Assembly (NCBI GenBank): GCA_031261365.1
Contig: JAISJY010000120.1
Location: 1 to 11,263 of the forward strand
Source of the DNA: Caryophanales bacterium
Lineage (GTDB): Bacteria; Bacillota_I; Bacilli_A; RFN20; JAISJY01
Reading direction: 5' to 3'
Length of the DNA: 11,263 nucleotides
The position numbers and the translations under genes are program-made. Numbering within the stretch: the first letter of the stretch is position 1; each line of letters begins with the position of its first letter. Of the stretch, positions 1 to 5,434 are shown piece by piece. The notes beneath the pieces are model-generated. The model had not been told where the DNA came from. It saw nothing but the letters and a program-made list of their open reading frames with translations, and made no database searches.

Positions 1-2
1 AA

Positions 3-92
3 TACCTTAAGTTCTTCATATTTTCTAACGATGTTTTGACTTACAAAGATATGAAAGAAAGAGCTGATATTATTACTTTAGAGTTTAAATAA
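3..92 (+). CDS. 3' end of an unidentified plus-strand gene (partial)
   Basis: The third forward frame is open from the left edge of the window to a TAA stop at 90-92, giving about 29 residues that end ...ITLEFK. The composition looks protein-like: it mixes charged and hydrophobic residues, with segments such as DVLTYKDMKERADI. I do not recognise the family. If real, this gene converges tail-to-tail with the minus-strand reductase operon. An inverted repeat (77-85 with 98-106) straddles its stop codon but is not followed by a T-run, so it is not a clear terminator. In DNA this AT-rich, a 30-codon open frame can arise by chance, so confidence is limited. The upstream sequence would settle it. 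Confidence 0.35.
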   Translation, partial: YLKFFIFSNDVLTYKDMKERADIITLEFK

Positions 93-96
93 CCAC

Positions 97-116
97 CAAC
101 TCTAAACTATAACATT
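97..116. repeat. 20-bp direct repeat, copy 1
   Basis: The 20-mer caactctaaactataacatt occurs here and again, identically, at 297-316, an offset of exactly 200 bp. Similarity continues weakly for a further 8 bases or so. Bases 98-106 are also the reverse complement of 77-85, so copy 1 can form a 9-bp stem with the end of the upstream plus-strand frame; copy 2 has no such partner. Function unknown. Confidence 0.75.
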
Positions 117-296
117 GTATTATGAAAATATTTTCAAAGTAAATGTTCACCATTAAAAGTATTAATATTAAATAAAATAAACAAAAACATTTTATTTCAA
201 TTTGTTAACACATTTCATTAGTTTTTCACCATATAAATCACTAATTGGCTTTAATTTAAGATTTACTATTGAGCATTACACTAAAAAATTATTCAT

Positions 297-316
297 CAAC
301 TCTAAACTATAACATT
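297..316. repeat. 20-bp direct repeat, copy 2
   Basis: This is an exact second copy of the 20-mer at 97-116, in the same orientation. It lies about 60 bases beyond the 3' end of the FNT gene. The 180 bases between the copies are very AT-rich and contain no open frame I would call a gene. They do contain a 9-bp inverted repeat (170-178 with 189-197). The pair could be the scar of a duplication or insertion, or a short dispersed repeat; the window alone cannot decide. Confidence 0.75.
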
Positions 317-377
317 ACATTATATGTTATATAACTTATCAAAAAAACAACGATTTACTTTATATTACTTTTTAAAA

Positions 378-1049
378 TCAACTATTTGTTTTTAAATAAT
401 CTTTATATACTTTTAATGGTAAAGCCAATAATATGCCTCCTAAAGAGTTCCCAATTAACATTAAGAAAAAGTAAATAATGGCTAAAGGCTGATAATTATT
501 AGAAATAAATAAATAAAAGAAATTAGCTATAACATGTTCAAAACCTAAAAGAATAAAAAGAATAACACCTAAAAAAACTGAAATATATCTCACTGAAGGT
601 TTATCTTTTAATTGATTAAAACCTTGAACCGCGAACTCCATTAAAAAACCACAACCAATGGCTAATAATAAGATAGAAACCCAATTATCATCATATTTAC
701 TTTGAATAATTCCACTAGCTAATTCTTTTAAAACACCACCGTTTCTCGTTCCTAATAGTAATTGAGCCAGCAAGAAAGTTCCTAAAACATTCCCTAAAAA
801 CATCACTAATAAATCTAATAAAAACTTATAATCTTTATTAACAATACTTCCAACCTTACCTGTATATAATGATAAAGAAAAAGTAGTAATCCCAAATAAA
901 CCAGTCGCAAATAAAAAAGAACCGATAAACTTACTTAAAACTAAATCTAAACCTTCAATAGTTAAAACTGCTAAATTAACTGCTCCTCCTAAACCAATAA
1001 AGACACCAGCTAATAAACCTGTCAAAAAAACAATACTATATTTTTTCAT
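378..1049 (-). CDS. Formate/nitrite transporter (FNT) family channel
   Basis: This is a 223-residue integral membrane protein of the FNT family (FocA, NirC and hydrosulfide channels), which forms pentameric channels for small monovalent anions. About six membrane segments are visible: roughly residues 5-30, 40-60, 76-100, 123-143, 154-180 and 188-212. The family hallmarks are LYTGKVG at about 61-67 (the LFTG-type loop after the second helix) and GFEHVIANFF at 169-178, where H172 matches the conserved pore histidine. The usual CN in the fourth helix is CG here (residues 133-134). It is somewhat shorter than typical FNT proteins (about 260-285), mainly at the termini. The start overlaps the nrdR stop as ATGA with only a weak Shine-Dalgarno, so it is probably translationally coupled as the last gene of the anaerobic nrd operon. 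That setting favours formate as substrate, because class III reductases commonly oxidise formate. Nitrite, hydrosulfide or lactate transport cannot be excluded from sequence. Confidence 0.88.
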   Translation of the reverse strand: MKKYSIVFLTGLLAGVFIGLGGAVNLAVLTIEGLDLVLSKFIGSFLFATGLFGITTFSLSLYTGKVGSIVNKDYKFLLDLLVMFLGNVLGTFLLAQLLLGTRNGGVLKELASGIIQSKYDDNWVSILLLAIGCGFLMEFAVQGFNQLKDKPSVRYISVFLGVILFILLGFEHVIANFFYLFISNNYQPLAIIYFFLMLIGNSLGGILLALPLKVYKDYLKTNS

Positions 1050-1501
1050 AATTTCTTTTGTAATTCCCCAATGGCTTTCTTAAACTCAGTTAAATCAGAA
1101 AAGTTCTTATAAACAGAAGCATATCTAACATAAGCGACTTTATCTAATTGTTTTAACTTTTCCATGACTAATTCACCGATTTCTTGACTTTTAATTTCTT
1201 CTTTCATTGTTGAAGCTAAACTACTTTCAATTTCATCAATAGCAGTTTCTATTTGCTCTCTACTAACAGGTCTTTTTTCACAAGCCTTAATCATTCCCAC
1301 TAATATTTTATCTCTATTATAAGGTTGTCTTAAATTATTCTTCTTCGTAATCATTAAAGGTATAACCTCTATTTTTTCATAAGTGGTAAATCTAAAACCA
1401 CAAGAAATACATTCCCTTCTTCTTCTAATAGTCTTAAAATCATCACTGGCTCTAGAATCATTAACTTTACTTTCATTAAAACTACATTTTGGACATTTCA
1501 T
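1046..1501 (-). CDS. nrdR: Transcriptional repressor NrdR
   Basis: NrdR senses ATP/dATP and represses ribonucleotide reductase genes by binding paired NrdR boxes. The 151-residue protein has the complete family layout. A zinc ribbon carries cysteines C3, C6, C31 and C34 around the basic stretch TIRRRRE, and FTTYE follows at 38-42. An ATP-cone domain then covers roughly residues 46-136. Length is normal (about 150). The ATG shares one base with the nrdG stop (TAATG), and a good Shine-Dalgarno AAGGAGT (1506-1512) lies inside the end of nrdG. Its own stop overlaps the FNT start by 4 nt. Since two NrdR-box-like sites sit on the only convincing promoter of this operon, upstream of nrdD, NrdR probably controls its own synthesis together with the reductase it regulates. 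Identification is firm; autoregulation is inference. Confidence 0.97.
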   Translation of the reverse strand: MKCPKCSFNESKVNDSRASDDFKTIRRRRECISCGFRFTTYEKIEVIPLMITKKNNLRQPYNRDKILVGMIKACEKRPVSREQIETAIDEIESSLASTMKEEIKSQEIGELVMEKLKQLDKVAYVRYASVYKNFSDLTEFKKAIGELQKKL

Positions 1502-2013
1502 TAGTACTCCTTCTTAAAATCATATTCTATAATACAACCTAATTCCTTTGTTTTCTTTAAATCAATAACTCTTTGATTACTACTACCTCTAAACCATAAG
1601 AGTAAATCTTTTTGCTCTAAAACAAAAGGTCCATCAATAAGTATATCTAATTCATCTAAAAGTTGCCGACAATTCTCTTTTTTTAATAAATCTTCATATA
1701 AATAACCACTATAAGCGATAAAATCATAATGAGGTTTGACCTTTTTAATACCTTTAATTACTTCTAATAAGGCTTCACTTTGTAAAAAAGGTTCTCCCCC
1801 TGATAAAGTTATACCTCGAGCCAAAGGATTATTAAGACATTTCTCTATAACTTCTAAACTCGTTAATTCAATTCCACCTTTTAAATCTTGGGTCAAAGGA
1901 TTATGACAACCCAAACATCTCTGTAAACAACCTTGAGTAAAAATAGTAACCCTAAAACCAGGTCCATCAACCGTTGAATCTTGAACAATATTCGCAACTT
2001 TAAGCTTTAACAT
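1501..2013 (-). CDS. nrdG: Anaerobic ribonucleotide reductase-activating protein NrdG (radical SAM)
   Basis: NrdG uses a 4Fe-4S cluster and S-adenosylmethionine to generate the glycyl radical on NrdD. I place the start at the ATG at 2013-2011, giving 170 residues beginning MLKLKVANIVQDSTVDGPG, the usual family N-terminus. A longer frame reaches an ATG at 2052 but adds a non-family segment lying within the end of nrdD. The cluster motif CX3CX2C is C29, C33, C36 (CLQRCLGCH), followed by the SAM-binding ITLSGGEPF motif. The size fits short NrdG proteins (about 155-175). With this start the gene overlaps the last 14 nt of nrdD, and its stop shares one base with the nrdR start, so the genes are expected to be coupled. 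The cluster cysteines and the GGE motif are intact. Confidence 0.96.
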   Translation of the reverse strand: MLKLKVANIVQDSTVDGPGFRVTIFTQGCLQRCLGCHNPLTQDLKGGIELTSLEVIEKCLNNPLARGITLSGGEPFLQSEALLEVIKGIKKVKPHYDFIAYSGYLYEDLLKKENCRQLLDELDILIDGPFVLEQKDLLLWFRGSSNQRVIDLKKTKELGCIIEYDFKKEY

Positions 2014-4312
2014 TATGCTTAACCCTATCAGCAACTTCTTTTTGTTTAGCATTATTAAATCTATCTAAAGTTCCAACTAAATAACCTGTTATTCTTCTTA
2101 TTCTGGAAAACTTAACTCCATTTACTCCTTCAACAGCTCCACATTTTGGACAAACATCTCCAATAACGCCGGTATAACCACAAATAGAATCTCTGTCAAT
2201 AGGATGATTAATAGAGCCATAACCAATGCCATTTTCCTTCATACATCTAATAACGGCCTCAAAAGCTGAAAGATTTTTAATCGGATCACCATCTAATTCA
2301 ATATAAGAAATATGACCAGCATTAGTTAAAGCATGATAAGGTGCTTCTGTTTTTATCTTATCAAAAGCCCCAATAGCATAATAAACAGGAACATGGAAGG
2401 AATTAGTATAATAATCTCTATCTGTAATTTCAGGTATAATACCAAAAACTTTTTTATCTAATTTAACAAAACGACCGCTTAATCCTTCAGCTGGAGTTGC
2501 AATTAAAGAAAAGTTCAACTTTCTCTTACTTGCTTCTTGGTCCATTCTATCTCGCATATGTTTAATTATTCTTAAACCTAACTCTTGGCTTTCTTTACTT
2601 TCTCCATGATGAAAACCTGTTAAAGCTTTTAAACACTCCGCTAAACCTATAAAACCTAAAGTAAAAGTACCATGTTTTAAGACTTCTCTTAAAGGTTCAT
2701 CAGGTCCTAATTTATCACTATCTAACCAGACTCCTTGCCCCATTAAAAAAGGAAAGTTTCTTGGAGTTCTTTGTCCTTGATATTCAAATCTATGTAATAA
2801 TTGTTCAATAACTAAATCTATCTTCTCATCTAAACTTAAGAAAAACTTTTCAACATCACCTTTAGCTAAAATACCTAATCTTGGTAAATTAATAGAAGTA
2901 AAACTTAAATTACCTCTACCTGTAACTATTTCACGAGTTTGGTCATAAACATTACCGATAACTCTAGTCCGACAACCCATATAAGATATCTCAGTTCTAT
3001 AATCGTCTTTTTTATAGTATTGTAAATTAAAAGGAGCATCAATAAAAGAAAAATTAGGGAATAATCTTTTAGCACTAACTTCTATGGCTCTTTTAAAGAT
3101 ATCATAATTTGGTTCACCCTTATTATAATTTATGCCTTCTTTTACTTTAAATATTTGAATTGGGAAAATAGGCGTTTCTCCATTCCCTAAACCTTCTTCA
3201 GTTGCATTTAAGATTTCATGCATGACTAAACGACCTTCAGCTGTGGTATCAGTTCCATAATTAATAGAAGAAAAAGGAACTTGAGCCCCTGCCCGACTAT
3301 GCATAGTATTTAAGTTATGAATAAAAGCTTCCATAGCTTGATGGGTAGCTTTTTGAGTTTCTTTTTTACTATACTTCTTAGCAAAATCTTGAATAACATT
3401 AACTTCTTTGGTATATTTACTTAAGAAATCTTTTTCAAAATCTAAATACTCTTTATTCTCAGCTAAAGTAGGTTTTAAATTAACAGAAAGAGCTTTTTCT
3501 TTTAATTCTTCAACTATTTCTTCACTATTTTCAACTCCTCTTAATTCTAAAGCCTTAACAATATTTTTAAAATAGAACTTAGTATAAGACTTTCTAACTC
3601 CTATTGCCATGGCATAATCAAAGTTTGGAATAGATTGTCCACCGTGTTGGTCATTTTGGTTGGCTTGAATAGCAATACATGCCAAAGCTGAATAAGAAAT
3701 AATATCATTAGGTTCTCTTAAATGACCTTCACCTGTTGCAAAACCTCCTTCAAATAATTTAATTATATCTATTTGAGTACAAGTTGTTGTCATAGGGTAA
3801 AAATCTAAATCATGAATATGAATATCACCAGAACTATGAGCTTTACTAATGGCAGATGGCAATACTTCTAAAGCAAAAAAATGTTTAGCCGATTCTGAAC
3901 CATATTTCAACATTGTTCCCATCGCTGTATCAGCATTAACATTAGCATTCTCTCTTTTATTATCAGAAGCACTTGATAAAGAAAAAGTAATATCAGCCAT
4001 ACTATTCATAAAATCAGTTTTTAATAAACGAGCTCTTCTTCTTTCTTCTCTATAAATAATAAAACTTTTAGCTACCTCATGTAAATCATTAGAAATTAAA
4101 ACGCCTTCTACTATATCTTGAATAGCTTCAACCTTAATACTTTTCTTGTCAGTTAGTTTCTCTGCTTCTTGTAGTGTTTGCAAAGTTAACTTTTCAATTA
4201 AATCAACATCAACTTTACCAACTGAACCAAAAGCTTTACTAATGGCTTGAGACACCTTGTCCAAATTAAAATTAACTCTTCTCCCGTCTCTCTTAATAAC
4301 TTTTTCTATCAT
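2000..4312 (-). CDS. nrdD: Anaerobic (class III) ribonucleoside-triphosphate reductase NrdD
   Basis: NrdD reduces ribonucleoside triphosphates to deoxyribonucleotides without oxygen, using a glycyl radical installed by NrdG. The 770 residues comprise an N-terminal ATP-cone (about 4-93, starting VIKRDGRRVNF), the allosteric on/off domain, and the ten-stranded barrel. Active-site cysteines are C178 (TTTCTQID) and C446 (YMGCRTR). A conserved core motif FIHNLNTMHSRAGAQ lies at 330-344. The C-terminal glycyl-radical loop RRITGY puts the radical on G743. The preceding zinc site shows C711, C721 and C724, with D708 where E. coli-type enzymes have a fourth cysteine. I believe this variant is common in clostridial-type NrdDs. 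A Shine-Dalgarno AAGGAGT (4318-4324) supports the start. It is the first gene of the nrdD-nrdG-nrdR-FNT operon, directly behind a promoter with two NrdR-box-like sites. Length and motifs are normal and no lesion is seen. Confidence 0.98.
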   Translation of the reverse strand: MIEKVIKRDGRRVNFNLDKVSQAISKAFGSVGKVDVDLIEKLTLQTLQEAEKLTDKKSIKVEAIQDIVEGVLISNDLHEVAKSFIIYREERRRARLLKTDFMNSMADITFSLSSASDNKRENANVNADTAMGTMLKYGSESAKHFFALEVLPSAISKAHSSGDIHIHDLDFYPMTTTCTQIDIIKLFEGGFATGEGHLREPNDIISYSALACIAIQANQNDQHGGQSIPNFDYAMAIGVRKSYTKFYFKNIVKALELRGVENSEEIVEELKEKALSVNLKPTLAENKEYLDFEKDFLSKYTKEVNVIQDFAKKYSKKETQKATHQAMEAFIHNLNTMHSRAGAQVPFSSINYGTDTTAEGRLVMHEILNATEEGLGNGETPIFPIQIFKVKEGINYNKGEPNYDIFKRAIEVSAKRLFPNFSFIDAPFNLQYYKKDDYRTEISYMGCRTRVIGNVYDQTREIVTGRGNLSFTSINLPRLGILAKGDVEKFFLSLDEKIDLVIEQLLHRFEYQGQRTPRNFPFLMGQGVWLDSDKLGPDEPLREVLKHGTFTLGFIGLAECLKALTGFHHGESKESQELGLRIIKHMRDRMDQEASKRKLNFSLIATPAEGLSGRFVKLDKKVFGIIPEITDRDYYTNSFHVPVYYAIGAFDKIKTEAPYHALTNAGHISYIELDGDPIKNLSAFEAVIRCMKENGIGYGSINHPIDRDSICGYTGVIGDVCPKCGAVEGVNGVKFSRIRRITGYLVGTLDRFNNAKQKEVADRVKHNVKA

Positions 4313-4332
4313 AAATTACTCCTTGTATCAAT

Positions 4333-4348
4333 TCACCATATATTGTGT
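4333..4348 (-). promoter_or_regulatory. NrdR box, downstream copy
   Basis: The site tcaccatatattgtgt matches the established NrdR box acaCwAtATaTwGtgt at 14 of 16 positions by eye. It lies just downstream of the -10, at the predicted transcription start, so bound NrdR would block initiation. It pairs with a second, weaker box whose start is 32 bp away, close to three helical turns, which is the known arrangement of NrdR boxes. Confidence 0.82.
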
Positions 4349-4356
4349 GTACTAAT

Positions 4357-4385
4357 AATATAAACCACAAAATGTAGTATGTCAA
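4357..4385 (-). promoter_or_regulatory. Sigma-A type promoter of the nrdD operon
   Basis: Read on the minus strand, a perfect -35 TTGACA (4385-4380) is followed after exactly 17 bases by a -10 TATATT (4362-4357; 5 of 6 to consensus). The predicted start point is near 4350, giving a leader of about 38 nt before the nrdD ATG. It is one of the two best promoters in the window and the only convincing one for the four-gene operon. Confidence 0.85.
4365..4380 (-). promoter_or_regulatory. NrdR box, upstream copy
   Basis: The site ccacaaaatgtagtat matches the NrdR-box consensus at about 12 of 16 positions. It fills the spacer between -10 and -35 and touches the last base of the -35 element. A 16-bp gap separates it from the stronger box at 4333-4348. 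Alone it would be weak evidence; the spacing and position make it convincing as half of the pair. Confidence 0.7.
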
Positions 4386-4468
4386 TAGGAAATTTACTAC
4401 TAATATTTTTTAGTAATATATTGGTATTTATAAAATAATACTAAATCAACTAAAAACAACTAAAATAT

Positions 4469-4696
4469 CTATATTTTTTGCAAGTTTGTATCAAAAACTA
4501 TATTTCTACTTATGACAAAAATAATTAAAAAAATAAAAAATAAAATTAAAAATAAAGAAATCAGTTTAGTTTTCTTCTTTAATAAAAGTAATTTAAAAAA
4601 TAAAAAACCACTAATAATTGTTAAGACAACAGAGATATAATAAACTATATCCCAAAAAGCCATAAAGTCACTTCTAACAGTTAAAACTATTTCCAT
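4469..4696 (-). CDS. Small hydrophobic membrane protein, unknown function
   Basis: The 75-residue product has two probable membrane helices, roughly residues 14-38 (FWDIVYYISVVL...) and 44-62 (LISLFLILFFIFLII), separated by a KKKTK turn. I do not recognise a family. Starting at the first ATG (4696), it overlaps the DUF2752 gene by 10 nt and has a Shine-Dalgarno-like GGAAAG just upstream. An alternative ATG at 4663 would begin MAFWDIV and leave a 64-residue protein with a weaker ribosome site. The overlap suggests co-expression with the DUF2752 gene. Low complexity and high AT content mean a spurious frame is possible. The orientation, the overlap and the tidy two-helix pattern favour a real gene. 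Confidence 0.55.
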   Translation of the reverse strand: MEIVLTVRSDFMAFWDIVYYISVVLTIISGFLFFKLLLLKKKTKLISLFLILFFIFLIIFVISRNIVFDTNLQKI

Positions 4697-5004
4697 AAAT
4701 ATCTTTCCACAAAACTCTTTTTATCTTTAAAAAATATTCCTTTAATAATATCTTCAAAAACAATAAAAACAATAAGAGGAAAAAATAAAATAACTAAAGG
4801 ATTATAAGTAAGTGATTTTTCTAAATCAAACTTAATTAAATAAAGGAAAGCTCTAGTCAAGCCACAAGTTGGACAATTAAACCCTGTCAAAATATGAATA
4901 GGGCAGATATCAAAATAAGGCACATCCAAAACTAATAGAACAATTGTTATAATTAATAAAGACAGATAAATAAGATACCTTGGTAATCTTTTTTTATTAC
5001 TCAT
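4687..5004 (-). CDS. DUF2752 family membrane protein
   Basis: This 105-residue protein matches the DUF2752 pattern: an N-terminal membrane helix (about 10-28), a short extracytoplasmic or interfacial segment with C34-P and the signature CPTCGLTRA (C44, C47), and a second helix (about 69-92) followed by a basic tail. The biochemical function of DUF2752 is not established; the paired cysteines suggest metal binding or a redox role, which is inference. A strong Shine-Dalgarno AAGGAGG (5015-5021) lies at good distance from the ATG. It begins just past the rpsO terminator and overlaps the next small membrane-protein gene by 10 nt, so the two likely form a bicistron. No clear -35 element was found; a TATAAT at 5031-5026 lies so close to the ribosome site that its use is uncertain. 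Confidence 0.85.
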   Translation of the reverse strand: MSNKKRLPRYLIYLSLLIITIVLLVLDVPYFDICPIHILTGFNCPTCGLTRAFLYLIKFDLEKSLTYNPLVILFFPLIVFIVFEDIIKGIFFKDKKSFVERYLWK

Positions 5005-5034
5005 TATTCTCTTTCCTCCTTAAACATTATAACA

Positions 5035-5079
5035 AAATAAATAAAAAAGAGGTTACTCAATTTTACTCTTTCACCTCTT
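5035..5079 (-). terminator. Rho-independent terminator after rpsO
   Basis: Read on the minus strand just past the rpsO stop, AAGAGGT (5079-5073) and ACCTCTT (5053-5047) form a 7-bp stem around a 19-nt loop. A T-rich tail with a run of six T (TTTTTTATTTATTTTG) begins at the 3' arm and continues past it. Position, stem and tail fit an intrinsic terminator. The long loop makes it moderate rather than strong. Confidence 0.7.
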
Positions 5080-5085
5080 AACTTT

Positions 5086-5352
5086 TTACTTTCTTAAATT
5101 CAATTTAGAAATCACTTCTTCATATCTAGTTAAGTTTGTCTTAAATAAATATTTTAATAAGGAACTTCTCTTCCCAACTAGAATTTGTAAACCTCTTCTA
5201 GTGTGGAAATCTTTAGGATTAGCTTTTAAATGTTCAGTGATAATTTTAATTTGTTCACTGAATAAAGCAATTTGAACTCCTGAATCACCAGTGTTGTTTT
5301 CATTGCCACCAAATTCAATTGTTAATTCCTTAATTCTTTCTTTTGTTAACAT
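5086..5352 (-). CDS. rpsO: 30S ribosomal protein S15
   Basis: S15 (uS15) is a primary 16S rRNA-binding protein that organises the central domain of the small subunit. The 88-residue product aligns end to end with the family (usually 88-89): MLTKERIKEL..., the TGDSGVQIALFSEQI segment (TGSPEVQIALLTERI in most bacteria), HLKANPKDFHTRRGL with the conserved H-RRG, VGKRSSLLKYL, and the C-terminal YEEVISKLNLRK. Replacement of the usual SPE by DSG is a small departure. A Shine-Dalgarno AAGGAGA precedes the ATG. It follows the 734-codon membrane-protein gene after an 82-base gap and is closed by its own terminator. In most Firmicutes rpsO follows truB-ribF; here that link is broken by two other genes. 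Confidence 0.98.
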   Translation of the reverse strand: MLTKERIKELTIEFGGNENNTGDSGVQIALFSEQIKIITEHLKANPKDFHTRRGLQILVGKRSSLLKYLFKTNLTRYEEVISKLNLRK

Positions 5353-5370
5353 CTTTTTCTCCTTTCTTTT

Positions 5371-5414
5371 CTATATAGCTTCAACCACGCTCAATTCGGA
5401 GAAGAATATAAGCC
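5371..5414 (-). promoter_or_regulatory. Possible structured S15 leader RNA
   Basis: The 82 bases between the upstream stop and the rpsO ATG contain paired segments on the minus strand. GGCTT (5414-5410) can pair with AAGCT (5381-5377, one G-U), enclosing an ATTC-TTCTCC-GAAT hairpin (5407-5394) and a G/U-rich strand. S15 is known to autoregulate through varied leader structures in several phyla. This is only a candidate: the stems are short and the match to a known leader class was not tested. Confidence 0.35.
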
Positions 5415-5434
5415 TAGCCAAAGTTAATAACATT

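Noticed and set aside
326..335. Palindrome gttatataac near the FNT 3' end as terminator
   Set aside because: The stem is too short and A/T-only, with no T-run; no convincing terminator was found after the FNT gene.
2011..2052. Longer nrdG start at 2052
   Set aside because: It would add 13 residues unlike any NrdG N-terminus and lie inside nrdD; the start at 2013 gives the standard MLKLKVANIVQDS beginning.
3849..4055. Plus-strand open frame of 68 codons opposite nrdD
   Set aside because: It lies wholly within nrdD, an unambiguous gene, and has no family resemblance; it mirrors the nrdD coding strand.
5026..5031. Extended -10 (TGTTATAAT) as promoter of the DUF2752 gene
   Set aside because: Transcription would start within or next to the Shine-Dalgarno, and no -35 is present; in DNA this AT-rich it may be chance, so I did not call it.
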